A stretch of 64,000 bases of DNA, from assembly GCA_015296065.1 (NCBI GenBank), contig DVDU01000023.1, forward strand, positions 1-64,000. The letters are read 5' to 3'. The translations under genes were made by a program, and so were the position numbers. Shown piece by piece: positions 27,806 to 37,129 of this stretch (position 1 is its first letter; each line of letters opens with the position of its first letter). The stretch is from Oscillatoriaceae cyanobacterium M33_DOE_052. GTDB lineage: Bacteria; Cyanobacteriota; Cyanobacteriia; Cyanobacteriales; Laspinemataceae. Under the pieces are notes generated by a model, which saw only the letters and a program-made list of their open reading frames with translations, was not told the DNA's origin and made no database searches.

Positions 27806-27910
27806 GGTGATTTGTCTCTTGTCATTAGTCATTGGTCACTGGTCATTTGTCAAAGGACTAGGGACAAATGACTAATGACTAGGGACAAATGACAAATGAT
27901 CAATGACAAA
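27806..27910. repeat. GACAAAT/GACTAAT heptad array, inverted
   Basis: Units TTGTCAT/TAGTCAT/TGGTCAC run for about 50 bases and then invert to GGACAAA/TGACTAA units. The block ends two bases before the cysE stop codon. Confidence 0.8.
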
Positions 27911-27911
27911 T

Positions 27912-28739
27912 TCAAATACCGCCGCCACCCAAAAATTCCTCAATGGCTTTATCCTGGATCCGGCAATTAGGGGCGACAGAATACCCGCGAGAGGTGCTAG
28001 CACCCACAGGGGTTCTGGTCTCTTCCATCGCCCAACCATGAGGGATAGTCAGATGCTGCTGCGTTTGCAGTTGTTTGACTTGTTCCTCTAGGGCTTCTAT
28101 GCGATCGAGCAAAGTCCGAATCGCCGCCGCCTCGGAATCTGGGAGCTGACCATGTTCGAGGGGATTAACCCGCACACCACCAGCATACACGATCCGCCCC
28201 GGCACCCCAACCACAGTGCAATCGGAAGGGACATCCCGCAGCACCACAGAACCAGCGCCAATGCGAACGTTATTGCCAATTTGGATATTACCCAAAACTT
28301 TGGCTCCCGCACCCACCACTACGTTTTCGCCTAGGGTGGGGTGACGCTTGCCACTTTGCTTGCCAGTCCCCCCCAGAGTGACGCCTTGGTAGATGAGAGT
28401 ATAATCCCCAACAATGGCGGTTTCTCCAATCACGACTCCCATGCCGTGGTCGATAAAAACCCCTTTGCCGATTTGGGCACCGGGGTGTATTTCAATCCCA
28501 GTGAGAAATCTGGCAATGTGAGAGAGCAAGCGGGGGATAAATGGAATGCCCATCTGGTGCAGCCAGTGAGCCACGCGGTGAAATAACAGCACCTGGAACC
28601 CGGGGTAGCAGAATGCAACCTCTAGCCAGTTGCGAGCTGCCGGGTCGCGATCGAAGATCACCTGGAAGTCAGCTACAAGAGTATCTAGCACTCGTCTTAC
28701 CACTTTCGGCAAAAGTCCAATTTTTATTGTATCGTTCAA
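27912..28739 (-). CDS. cysE: serine O-acetyltransferase
   Basis: First step of cysteine synthesis: acetyl-CoA plus L-serine to O-acetylserine. An N-terminal helical domain is followed by the left-handed beta-helix of hexapeptide repeats ([67 protein letters not shown]). Catalytic His/Asp are in IDHGMG. After the beta-helix come a short coiled coil ([13 protein letters not shown]) and about 40 further residues ([13 protein letters not shown]..., ending LGGGGI) that are longer than usual. That tail is probably a late extension reaching into the heptad repeat at its 3' end. The usual C-terminal Ile of CysE, which inserts into cysteine synthase, is by chance also the last residue here. Confidence 0.94.
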   Translation of the reverse strand: MNDTIKIGLLPKVVRRVLDTLVADFQVIFDRDPAARNWLEVAFCYPGFQVLLFHRVAHWLHQMGIPFIPRLLSHIARFLTGIEIHPGAQIGKGVFIDHGMGVVIGETAIVGDYTLIYQGVTLGGTGKQSGKRHPTLGENVVVGAGAKVLGNIQIGNNVRIGAGSVVLRDVPSDCTVVGVPGRIVYAGGVRVNPLEHGQLPDSEAAAIRTLLDRIEALEEQVKQLQTQQHLTIPHGWAMEETRTPVGASTSRGYSVAPNCRIQDKAIEEFLGGGGI

Positions 28740-29341
28740 ATTGTGGCTATGGAATGCAATTTTGACGCATTGATGACAATCTCCTCCCCCCAGGAGCTAA
28801 CCTAAGTCTCACCCCAAGCGGCCACAGGGCTGTTTTGTCACTGGTTATTGGTGATTAGTCCCGAAATCCCCAGTCACTGGTCCATGACTAGGGCAGAATT
28901 AGCGGCTGCTGTGAGGAAGTGGGAAATCTCACTGGACAAGACGATCGCCTTCCGCGTCTCCCAAGGCTTTGACCAAGAGGTTGAATCATCACGCACGCCG
29001 TGCGATCCACTCATCATTGTATCCCCAGGGAAGCGCCGCGTTGCCTCTGATATCTGGAAACCCTTGGATCAGGCGCCAATGCTTCACGCCTAAATGTTAT
29101 TGCTTCATCGCCCCCAAATGGGCACCCAGTTGATCCATTCATCCGACGGCGGGAGGTTGGGTCTAGATGCTGTCAGGTTATCCCCCAGGTTTATTACCCA
29201 CTACTTGGTTGCCCCAGACATTGATTAGGGGATTGAAATAATAATTAAAAACCACAGTCTGGGCAGAAAAATGATGCGGCTATATCTCGATTCTCACATC
29301 AAGAGAATTAACTCATTTTTTTATGAAATTGGAGTAACCAT
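28740..29341. other. intergenic region cysE / ParA-like gene
   Basis: About 600 bases. A frame at 28848-29093 (81 codons) contains MTRAELAAAVRKWEISLDKT but lacks an RBS and recognisable homology, so I do not call it. The last 100 bases are AT-rich and hold the ParA-like promoter; AATTGGAGTAACCAT gives a GGAG ribosome site seven bases before that ATG. Confidence 0.45.
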
Positions 29342-30103
29342 ATGTCGAAAATAGTTTCTATTCACTCTTATCGCGGTGGCACCGGCAAATCAAATTCCAC
29401 AGCCAACCTGGCGGCGATGGTGGCGAGCTACGGCAAACGGGTGTGCATCGTGGATACAGATATCCCCTCTCCGGGGATTCACGTAATCTTTGGGTTTGAT
29501 GAAGATACGATGAATCTCTCTCTCAACGATTACCTCTGGGGGCGGTGTAGCATAGCTGAAGCCGCCTACGATGTCACATCGGTTTTGGGGACAAAAGCGC
29601 ATAAAAATAGTCAATTGTACTTGGTTCCCGCCAGTGTCAAAGCTACAGATATTGCCCGAGTCCTACGGGAAGGCTACGATGTGCAAATCCTCAATGATGG
29701 GTTTGAAGAATTGCTTGATGACTTGAAGCTGGATTATTTATTTATCGATACTCACCCGGGTCTCAACGAGGAAACTTTGCTATCTATCACGATTTCTGAC
29801 GTGTTACTGCTGATTTTGCGCCCTGACCAACAGGACTTTCAGGGGACGGCTGTAACAGTAGATGTGGCTCGCAAGTTAGAGGTGCCAAAAATGCTGATGA
29901 TGGTGAATAAAGCCCCAACTATTTTCGATTTTGACCAACTCAAGGCCCAGGTAGAAGCGATTTATGGGGCTCCTGTGGCTGGGGTGTTGCCTCACTCGGA
30001 TGAGATGATGATTTTGGCTAGCAAAGGTATATTCTGTCTGAAATACCCGGATAATATTTTGTCTCAAGTTCTGGAAAATGTGGCGAAACAAATTGTTAGT
30101 TGA
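29342..30103 (+). CDS. ParA/MinD-family ATPase
   Basis: A deviant-Walker ATPase of 253 residues. The Walker A is HSYRGGTGKSNSTANLA with the signature first Lys replaced by Arg (YRGGTGKS against KGGxGKT). VDTDIPSPGIHVIFGF is the A' region and YLFIDTHPGLN the Walker B. Members position cargo (plasmids, carboxysomes, chemoreceptor clusters, septum) or regulate it. The absence of a neighbouring parB or minC/E suggests an orphan, possibly signalling, ParA. GGAG lies seven bases upstream. A C-terminal amphipathic helix (NILSQVLENVAKQI) might contact membrane, as in MinD. Confidence 0.85.
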   Translation: MSKIVSIHSYRGGTGKSNSTANLAAMVASYGKRVCIVDTDIPSPGIHVIFGFDEDTMNLSLNDYLWGRCSIAEAAYDVTSVLGTKAHKNSQLYLVPASVKATDIARVLREGYDVQILNDGFEELLDDLKLDYLFIDTHPGLNEETLLSITISDVLLLILRPDQQDFQGTAVTVDVARKLEVPKMLMMVNKAPTIFDFDQLKAQVEAIYGAPVAGVLPHSDEMMILASKGIFCLKYPDNILSQVLENVAKQIVS

Positions 30104-30169
30104 TGACTTTTGATAACCCCAGGGGGCAAGGGGAAAGATGGCACACCTGCTCCCCGTCGCCCCAGGGAG

Positions 30170-31126
30170 CTAGTGAGCGAAATAGAGCATGATGCCAAAT
30201 CCGATCGCTCCGGCGGAAAACCAAGCGAAGCTGGATTTGGCATTGTCTGGGAGTTCTTTTTTGAAAACATTCAGCAGGATAAATCCTGCTAACAGGGCGG
30301 TGAGAATGCCGGAAATTAGGGAACTTGAGGGGATGAGCAAATCAGCGATCGCGCCCACAATGGGAGCCGCACCCAACACATAGCAGCCCCAAGACTTAAA
30401 GGGTTTGAGATAATGTTCTTCTAATAAATGGTCGTTACTAAATACATGTAACAACATCGCCAACATATAGAGGATTACACTAACTCTGCCCAAGCGAAAT
30501 TGTTCTGGCAATGTGTAAACAATCAGAGCATTATAGATGAATAAAAACCCGATTTCTAAATTAAAATCATACTTGGCCAGTTGGCTCTTTTTCTTAACAA
30601 AATCCCACTCGTTAGATTTGGTAGGAGTGGCCAGCTTGTCTGCCAAATTGTCCAAGCCATAAAACAGCATAAAGCCGGACAGGGTAATGTAAGGGTTAAT
30701 TTTTTCTAAATCTGGGTGAACGTGATTCAGTTCTGGGAGCAAATGCAAGAACACATAAGAAATGGCTATACCACCTCCCAGAGATGAGGCAATTACTTGA
30801 AAATCATGGCCTTTCTGATGGCTAGCATGGGCAAATTTGTGGTGCATCCATGTCAAAATTTGATGAGAAAAGATGTGGAGCAAAGAAAGAGCAATAACGA
30901 AAAATAATATAGCAAATATATGGGTAAAGGATAACGTGGAGATAGTCTCGCCTTCAATCTCAGATTGGCTCGACTCGCTACCTGACCCCAGGACTGGATA
31001 AATCTTGAGGATTAAAGATAGGGCAAAGGTGGTGATAAATGCAGTAATGCAGAAAAATAGTTTCGAGCCATAACCAGAGTTTAGTAATTTGATAGCCACC
31101 AGTCCAGCCTCCACCAATGATAGCAC
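30170..31126 (-). CDS. ZIP-like multi-pass membrane protein
   Basis: 318 residues with about eight hydrophobic helices and a His-rich loop (HIFSHQILTWMHHKFAHASHQKGHDF) before a helix bearing SYVFLHLLPELNHVH. The His/Glu content and helix order resemble ZIP-type divalent-metal transporters. The strict ZIP metal motifs (HSxxDG, EE/HE pairs) are not all recognisable, so transporter function is only a suggestion. It converges with the ParA-like gene and is followed upstream by AGAAACCCGGTTTCT repeats. Confidence 0.7.
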   Translation of the reverse strand: MLSLVEAGLVAIKLLNSGYGSKLFFCITAFITTFALSLILKIYPVLGSGSESSQSEIEGETISTLSFTHIFAILFFVIALSLLHIFSHQILTWMHHKFAHASHQKGHDFQVIASSLGGGIAISYVFLHLLPELNHVHPDLEKINPYITLSGFMLFYGLDNLADKLATPTKSNEWDFVKKKSQLAKYDFNLEIGFLFIYNALIVYTLPEQFRLGRVSVILYMLAMLLHVFSNDHLLEEHYLKPFKSWGCYVLGAAPIVGAIADLLIPSSSLISGILTALLAGFILLNVFKKELPDNAKSSFAWFSAGAIGFGIMLYFAH

Positions 31127-31138
31127 TTGCTTAAGAAA

Positions 31139-31165
31139 AACCCGGTTTCTTCCAGAAACCGGGTT
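31139..31165. repeat. AACCCGGTTTCT hairpin repeat
   Basis: Arms AACCCGGTTTCT (31139-31150) and AGAAACCGGGTT (31154-31165) with a three-base loop. A half copy (GAAACCCGGTT) lies at 31253-31263. The family also occurs at 5769, 36882 and 37082. The hairpin is downstream of the AGE-STAS gene on the minus strand. Confidence 0.75.
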
Positions 31166-31289
31166 GAGAAACTATGAAGATGCGTGAAGATACCACGCCT
31201 TAGCCTCCAGGCCAGCATCTGGCCGGGAGTCTCAGGAAATTAATCTGGCTGAGAAACCCGGTTGCTGTCTGTGGCGCCACTTCTGAAGT

Positions 31290-33440
31290 TTACTTCATGG
31301 TGACTGCATAGTTAAATTCACTGTTTTGAATGGCTTCTTTGACTTGGCCAGAAGCGCCGATGATCGTAATGTTGAAGCTAGAACCGAGCTTTTGCTTGGT
31401 GAAAATCAGGTAGCGCACCGCCTCAGAGGAGATGGCCTCGAGCTGAATCATATCAAACTCGATCGCCGTGGCTTTTTGTTCCTTCACGGATGCCATCACA
31501 TCTTGCAGGTACTTCAGCCCTTTGGAGTCGAGGTTGCCTTCGAGGGCAATCTTAGCGACGCCGCCGGTGACTTCTACTAAGTCGGCGCTGAAGTGAACGC
31601 TGGAAGGAACGATGCGGACGCGGATTTTCAGTTCTTCACTGCGATCGGCTGGCAGTGTCACCGTGAGGGCGTCGGCGTTGTAGTTGGTGTAGGATTCTCC
31701 GTTCAGCCAGACTTCAATAATCCGGACGCTACCAGGAGGCAGAATATCTGGGGCAACGCGGAGGATGTTATCTGGGAAACCACCGGGGATGGGCTTGAAG
31801 TAGAAGTCCATCGGCTCTTTCATCACCAAGAGGTTGGTGTAAACTGCGGCTAGGTAGCACAGCTCGAAAGAGTGGTAGCCGGACATGGAGTGGCTGCCTT
31901 TGCCCCGCTCGGTGCCCATAGCGTAGGGAATACCGTTGGTCAGAACGTTGAAGTAAACGCCACCTTCTTCGGTATCCAGGAACCACGCATTATAGAAAGC
32001 GGTGCCTTCACGGGCGTAGTTGAGGTATTCGGGCTTGTCGCCATACACACCTTCCATGATGTAGTAGGCGAGGATCCCTTGCTCTTGCTGCCACCAGGCT
32101 TTGCGATCGTGCCATGCGAAGCGGTGGTATTTTTGACCTTCGGGAACGACGCGCTCCACCACGTCCCACCAGCCGCCGCGCTGCCGATCGCAACCAGCAT
32201 CGGGAATCACATCCCCAATCTTGTGGGCAAAATCTTTGTACTCCTGTTTTGGCTTGAGGCCGTACATCCGGGTGAGGTTCCACGCAATCTTCAGGTTGTG
32301 ACCAACCACGGCGCGGTTTTGCTGCCATCCCCAAGTTTGGTCTTTAGACCAATCATCGAAAAACTTCTCTTGGACGAAGGGGCTGTTGTCGTAGTCGGGG
32401 AAGTGCGCAGTAATCGTGTCGAAAGTGTATTCCAGCATATCGGCGTATTCTGGGGCGCCGGTAGCCAGGTACAGGTTAATCAAGTAAGCCGGAGCGTGGT
32501 CGCCCACGGAGTTCCAGTTTTTCTTGGCCTTGTTCCGTCCCAAACCTTCGGTGTGGGCGCTCAGGGTGATGGGGTCGATGTGAGAGTAGTAGCCACCCTT
32601 ATCGGTTTGATCCTTGAAGAACCGGTTAAACAGGTTGATGGTGCCCTTGATATCTTCCAGAATCCGGGGGTCGCCGGTGATGCGGAAAGTTTGGGTGGGA
32701 CCGGCCAGAGCGTAGATTTGCTCGTAGCAAGGAATGGCATCGTAATCGTCGCCGAACTCTGAAGTAAACAACTTTTGCTCGGTGCCATCTTCCTTGATAT
32801 CCACAGCGTGATACCAGTAGCAGATGCCTTCGCTCTTGTCTTGGAAGCGCAAGTGGTCGCGCAGGTAGTCAGTACCTTTGGTGGCGGCTTCCAAGAAGAT
32901 TTCTTTGCCCGTCATCATATAAGCGGTAGCAAAGCCATACACCAAACGGGAGATGGTGTCGGTTTCTTGGCGTCCCGCTGTTTTTTTGATCCCGCTGATG
33001 TTGAGGTTGGTGCGATACTCGGAATAGTCGATATCATGGTCTTTCGAGTAGTCGAATTGTGACTCAATATAGAAGTCACCCAACTGCTCGATTTGTTTCA
33101 CCCACCAGTCCGGCTTTTCAAACACGTACTGATTTTCTGCCCGACCGGCGAAGACGATGTGCTTAGCATCGAACAGATATTCGCCATCGGGACCATCTGG
33201 GTAGAAAATTCCGTAAGCGAAGACGAAGCGGCCAGGAACCATCATCGCTCGCATATCGCCAGCATCCTGATACCCCTCACCCAAGTTGCGGATGATTTCG
33301 GCATAGGTGGTGGGAGTTAAGCCCACCTCAAACTCCCGGCCATCGGAAGTTTTGAGAGTGAATTTGTCTGTGCTGGAGTCAAAGTTAACTACGTACCCAG
33401 CAATCAAGTCGGAAAATGGAAACTCGACTCTTTTTGGCAT
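31290..33440 (-). CDS. AGE-type (N-acylglucosamine 2-epimerase-like) protein fused to a STAS domain
   Basis: 716 residues in three parts. Residues 1-105 form a beta-rich N-terminal domain I cannot name. About 110-560 is an (alpha/alpha)6-barrel with AGE/cellobiose-2-epimerase features (many Trp/His; GYYSHIDPI, QNRAVVGHNLKIAWNL, GGWWDVVERV, AWWQQEQGILAYY). After a beta-sandwich-like linker, the last 105 residues (VTGGVAKIALEGNLDSKGL ... IGASGQVKEAIQNSEF) form a STAS/SpoIIAA-like domain, with Ser-Ser at the usual phosphorylation loop (EAISSEAV). STAS domains normally regulate anti-sigma factors or transporters. A sugar-epimerase barrel carrying one suggests a phospho-switchable enzyme or a carbohydrate sensor. 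It is the most distal gene of the minus-strand block. RBS is weak. Confidence 0.8.
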   Translation of the reverse strand: MPKRVEFPFSDLIAGYVVNFDSSTDKFTLKTSDGREFEVGLTPTTYAEIIRNLGEGYQDAGDMRAMMVPGRFVFAYGIFYPDGPDGEYLFDAKHIVFAGRAENQYVFEKPDWWVKQIEQLGDFYIESQFDYSKDHDIDYSEYRTNLNISGIKKTAGRQETDTISRLVYGFATAYMMTGKEIFLEAATKGTDYLRDHLRFQDKSEGICYWYHAVDIKEDGTEQKLFTSEFGDDYDAIPCYEQIYALAGPTQTFRITGDPRILEDIKGTINLFNRFFKDQTDKGGYYSHIDPITLSAHTEGLGRNKAKKNWNSVGDHAPAYLINLYLATGAPEYADMLEYTFDTITAHFPDYDNSPFVQEKFFDDWSKDQTWGWQQNRAVVGHNLKIAWNLTRMYGLKPKQEYKDFAHKIGDVIPDAGCDRQRGGWWDVVERVVPEGQKYHRFAWHDRKAWWQQEQGILAYYIMEGVYGDKPEYLNYAREGTAFYNAWFLDTEEGGVYFNVLTNGIPYAMGTERGKGSHSMSGYHSFELCYLAAVYTNLLVMKEPMDFYFKPIPGGFPDNILRVAPDILPPGSVRIIEVWLNGESYTNYNADALTVTLPADRSEELKIRVRIVPSSVHFSADLVEVTGGVAKIALEGNLDSKGLKYLQDVMASVKEQKATAIEFDMIQLEAISSEAVRYLIFTKQKLGSSFNITIIGASGQVKEAIQNSEFNYAVTMK

Positions 33441-33487
33441 GAAATTTCCTACCTAACTGAAACGGGTTTTTGATTATGAAGTCAGGT

Positions 33488-33542
33488 TTTGAGTTGGGTT
33501 TTAGCCCAATTCTTCGTTAGGCTTTAGCCCAAGGAGCAACTT
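33488..33542. repeat. GGGCTTTAGCCC palindromic repeat pair
   Basis: Two degenerate copies (GTTGGGTTTTAGCCC and TAGGCTTTAGCCC) between the AGE-STAS gene and the next gene upstream. Confidence 0.6.
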
Positions 33543-33551
33543 TTTTTGCTG

Positions 33552-34454
33552 TTATGAAGCCAACCATAAGGCGGCGTTTGTGACGTAGGCTTTCACGTCA
33601 TCAAGGAGCTTGGGCTCTTGTTTGAGCCGATCGCTCGGTTTTTCCTCCACAAAGCTGGGACATCCCAGATCTGGATTCCAGTTGTAATCAGCTAAGTGGT
33701 GGAAACTGGCCTCAGCGATCGCCCGACCGAGATTATTGCCTTCTGCATCCCGAGTCTTCTCAAATGCCACTAACAGGTTAAAAGTGCGGCCTGTCACCGT
33801 GCTTTTTCCTGTAGCAATGACACGAGCGTTAGTGGTCCCTGGGGGAACGCTTACCGCTCCCTCATGAGGATGACTCGGCAAATACTCCACTACTCCCGAA
33901 GGAGAAGCGGGGTTTTTTAGCAGTTCGTGGACTGGTTCAACCAGGGCAATTTTCTGACAGTCGCCGTTATCGCCGGAGTGGTAGTTTGGCCAAGAAATAT
34001 TCTTGGCGTAGATATCATCCTCACAGCAGCGGTCTGGATCTGGTTCCGGGTTGGCTGTGTGGAAGTGGTGCGCTGCGGTAACAGGCTGGCAAGCCGTCCC
34101 CAGGTTGCTGAAGGAAATTCCTAAGTCCTGGTGGTCGCGAGCCAGGAGCAAGCCGCCCCCCCGTTTGTGGAAAGCTTCGATTCCTGCGCCTTCGGCTGCC
34201 GTCAGCCCGTCACCACAATCAACCCCGAACAACCACAGTTCGTCATATTCTGAGGCAGCCAGGTTGGTTAATACCTGGTCATTACCACTGGCGTCGGGGG
34301 TGCGATCGCGTGATGTCACTGCAAACATTGGCTCTCCCGCTTCATCTTTGAGGGATTCCAGATGCGATCGCAGCAGCGAAAAGCGGCCAATATTCCAGTC
34401 ATCCTCAGTGGTCGGGATCGTAGTTTGCAATAAAATCCGAATCGGTTTACCCAT
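33552..34454 (-). CDS. protein of unknown function, ThuA/glutamine-amidotransferase-like fold
   Basis: 300 residues from MGKPIRILLQTTIPTTEDDW; the frame is open upstream to 34604, but the added codons lie over repeat-like DNA. The N-terminal half has alternating beta strands and helices, with YDELWLFGVDCGDGLTAAE and AFHKRGGGLLLARDHQDLG. This recalls ThuA-like/type-1 amidotransferase folds, in which a sheet edge carries the active site; no Cys-His-Glu triad is evident. The C-terminal half is Asp/His-rich. Clusters of His and Cys (HHFHTANPEPDPDRCCEDD) suggest metal binding. It lies between GlgX and the AGE-STAS gene on the same strand, so a carbohydrate-related role is possible. Confidence 0.6.
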   Translation of the reverse strand: MGKPIRILLQTTIPTTEDDWNIGRFSLLRSHLESLKDEAGEPMFAVTSRDRTPDASGNDQVLTNLAASEYDELWLFGVDCGDGLTAAEGAGIEAFHKRGGGLLLARDHQDLGISFSNLGTACQPVTAAHHFHTANPEPDPDRCCEDDIYAKNISWPNYHSGDNGDCQKIALVEPVHELLKNPASPSGVVEYLPSHPHEGAVSVPPGTTNARVIATGKSTVTGRTFNLLVAFEKTRDAEGNNLGRAIAEASFHHLADYNWNPDLGCPSFVEEKPSDRLKQEPKLLDDVKAYVTNAALWLAS

Positions 34455-34644
34455 ATTTCCTAATCGCCCATCTGTCTGCTGTGGTTTTTCTCGCCACTGG
34501 ATTTCTGATTGCTTTTGCTTTGAGAAATCCTGGCTGCTGTAGGGTAGGCTTTCTCCACTGGGTTCTTTGTTAGGAGCAACTAATCGATGCGTTGCCCTGC
34601 CCACCCTACTACTTTTTGGTTGGAGAAACCCAGTTGCTTAAGCC

Positions 34645-36738
34645 CTATTTAGAAATTAGCACAACAACGCTGCGTCCTGTCACCAAATAGGTACTGCCTG
34701 AAATCTGTGGTTCTTTACCCGGTTCGACAATATCTTGCGGTGAAGGTAATGCCGTATCCACTGACCTGTACCAATCCCGCCCGATAATTGGGGGAATGTC
34801 AAACTCTAGGGATTCCCAGTATCCATTCATCATAACATGAATATCTACTTGTTCGTCTAATCCTCCTAAAGTAAATCCTAGGCAGCGGGATTCTGGATCA
34901 TTCCAACCAGGACTATTTAATTTCGTCCCATGCCAGCTAATATCTGGCAAGCCACAGAAGTTTACCACCCCAGTAAAGTAGCGGGGTCTGTGAACCGTTG
35001 GGTTACGCAAGCGGAAATCGATGATCCACTTCCAGAAGCGGAACATATCCGCATTTTTTTCCACCAAGCTCCAGTCAAACCAGCTAATTTCACTGTCCTG
35101 GCAGTAGGCGTTATTATTTCCTTGTTGCGTGCGCCGGATTTCGTCTCCCATCACGAACATCGGCACTCCTTGGGAGAGCATCAGAATCGTGGCGAAGTTT
35201 TTTATCTGACGCGATCGCAGTTGGTTAATTTCCGGGTCGTTGGTATCCCCTTCTACGCCGCAATTCCAGCTTAAATTATCACTAATTCCGTCGTTATTCC
35301 CTTCCCCGTTGGCTTCGTTGTGCTTGTAGTTGTAAGAAACCAAATCGTTGAGGGTAAACCCATCGTGAGCCGTGATAAAGTTCACGCTGTTTACCGGTAA
35401 GTGACCCCGGTTGCCGTATAAGTCAGAACTGCCAGCGATGCGGGATGCTACTTCACCGACTTTTCCCGGCTCTCCCTTGACAAAGCTCCGAATAGCATCG
35501 CGATAGCGTCCGTTCCATTCTGCCCAGCGATATCCGGGGAAGTAACCCACTTGATATAGTCCCGCCGCATCCCATGCCTCGGCAATTACTTTGGAATCAG
35601 CTAAGATATCATCCAGCTCGATCGCCCAAATCACTGGCGGGTGTTCCACCGGCGAACCATCTTCACCCCGCGCCAACACCGAACCTTCATCAAACCGGAA
35701 CCCATCCACGTGCATCTCCTCCACCCAATAGCGGAGGCAGTCCAAAATCAGCTTTTCTGGCACCGGATGGTTGCAGTTAAACGTGTTACCGCAGCCCGTG
35801 TAGTCATAGTAATATTGCTTATCCCCCGGCACCAGGTAATAGTAAATTTTATTATCGATGCCTTTAAAGCTAAACACCGGTCCTTGGTGGTTGCCTTCAT
35901 CCGTGTGGTTAAACACCACATCTAAGATGACTTCTATCCCCGCTTGGTGCAGGGCCTTCACCAAATCGCGAAACTCTCGTACATGGTCGCCGCTTTCCGG
36001 GTTGACGCAGTAGGAGGGGTGAGGGGCAAAGTACCCCATCGTGCTGTAACCCCAGTAATTCCGCATCGGTTTGCCATTTACCGTGCGCAGCACTTCTGTA
36101 TCATCAAACTCGAATATGGGCAGCAGTTCTACTGCTGTTACTCCTAACTCTTTGAGATAAGGGATTTTCTCTATTATGCCTGCAAACGTACCGGGATGCT
36201 TCACCCCGGATGTGGGTGACTTGGTGAAACCCCCCACGTGCATTTCATAGATCACGCTTTCGCTCATCAACCGGTTCAGGGGTTGATCCCCTTCCCAGTC
36301 ATAATTAGACGTATCGATGATGGCGCACCGCATCGAGGTTTTCAGGTTGTCAACCCCATGTAAGCAAGCATCCCCCCGTTTCCAGAGGTTTTTGTTGTTG
36401 CCTTTGGCGTAGGGGTCTAGCAATACCTTGGTTTTGTCAAACCGATGTCCCTGACTGGGATTAAACTCCCCATCAAACCGGTAAGCGTAGTGCATCCCCG
36501 GTTTCAAACCCCTGACGTAAGCGTGCCAAAAGTGGAATGTTTTATTAACGGTGGGGTCGAACGGAATAACTTTAACCGGTTCGGGGTCGTCGTGAGTATC
36601 GAAAATGAGCAGTTCCACGCCCGTGGCATTTTCTGAAAAAATCGAGAAATTGACTCCATCTTGATCTGGAGTCGCTCCCAAAGGGTGCTGCCTTCCTTGC
36701 TCAACCGTATAGTTAGTTTTACTTGCTGCTGCAATCAT
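34645..36738 (-). CDS. glgX: glycogen debranching enzyme, isoamylase type
   Basis: GH13 alpha-1,6-glucosidase of 697 residues that removes branches from glycogen limit dextrins. The N-terminal CBM48 (about 15-130) is followed by the catalytic (beta/alpha)8 barrel, with DVVFNHT, DGFRFD (nucleophile Asp), VIAEAWDAAG (acid/base Glu) and TAHDGFT, then a C-terminal beta domain. In the nucleophile region DGFRFDEGS replaces the usual DGFRFDLAS, a conservative oddity next to the catalytic Asp. Cyanobacteria commonly carry more than one glgX. Here it sits in the metabolic island between a ThuA-like gene and a glyoxalase-fold gene, all minus strand, with its own 390-bp upstream region. Confidence 0.94.
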   Translation of the reverse strand: MIAAASKTNYTVEQGRQHPLGATPDQDGVNFSIFSENATGVELLIFDTHDDPEPVKVIPFDPTVNKTFHFWHAYVRGLKPGMHYAYRFDGEFNPSQGHRFDKTKVLLDPYAKGNNKNLWKRGDACLHGVDNLKTSMRCAIIDTSNYDWEGDQPLNRLMSESVIYEMHVGGFTKSPTSGVKHPGTFAGIIEKIPYLKELGVTAVELLPIFEFDDTEVLRTVNGKPMRNYWGYSTMGYFAPHPSYCVNPESGDHVREFRDLVKALHQAGIEVILDVVFNHTDEGNHQGPVFSFKGIDNKIYYYLVPGDKQYYYDYTGCGNTFNCNHPVPEKLILDCLRYWVEEMHVDGFRFDEGSVLARGEDGSPVEHPPVIWAIELDDILADSKVIAEAWDAAGLYQVGYFPGYRWAEWNGRYRDAIRSFVKGEPGKVGEVASRIAGSSDLYGNRGHLPVNSVNFITAHDGFTLNDLVSYNYKHNEANGEGNNDGISDNLSWNCGVEGDTNDPEINQLRSRQIKNFATILMLSQGVPMFVMGDEIRRTQQGNNNAYCQDSEISWFDWSLVEKNADMFRFWKWIIDFRLRNPTVHRPRYFTGVVNFCGLPDISWHGTKLNSPGWNDPESRCLGFTLGGLDEQVDIHVMMNGYWESLEFDIPPIIGRDWYRSVDTALPSPQDIVEPGKEPQISGSTYLVTGRSVVVLISK

Positions 36739-37129
36739 TATTTATGGCCTTTACCATTTTGAAGTATCCCTAACCCGCTGCTGTTTCACACCGATATAAT
36801 ATTTTTATCCCTCTTGTCTGCCACACCTTTAGAAATTGGGTCTCTCAACGCGATATCTCGTACCTTGACAGAGATTCTCAGCCAGAAACCCAGTTTCTGG
36901 ACTTGACCGGCTCAAGCGGTTTGCTGGATCCTCATCTGGATTCCAGTTTTCAGCCAATATATTAAGAATAATATCGGGGTTTTTCCCTGTAACATCAACC
37001 TTCAGGCGATTATATTTATATTACTATCCCCTAAACAATGGAAAATTTACCGCATAAATTGGTAATTTTGTCGCTTGCTAGAAACCCGGTCTCTTGAGGA
37101 AACCGGGTTTTTCTTGGGCATAATTACTT
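36739..37129. other. intergenic region upstream of glgX with hairpin repeats
   Basis: 390 bases without a gene. It carries CCAGAAAC..GTTTCTGG (36882-36900) and AAACCCGGT..ACCGGGTTT followed by a T run (37082-37112). Both are members of the AGAAACCSGGTTTCT family. The second can terminate plus-strand readthrough and forms a hairpin after the glyoxalase-fold gene. Confidence 0.6.

Noticed and set aside
28848-29093. 81-codon frame between cysE and the ParA-like gene
   Set aside because: No RBS and no family resemblance; the composition is not convincing for a coding region.
31872-32762. 296-codon plus-strand frame
   Set aside because: It is antisense to the AGE-STAS gene, whose domains are clearly readable on the minus strand.
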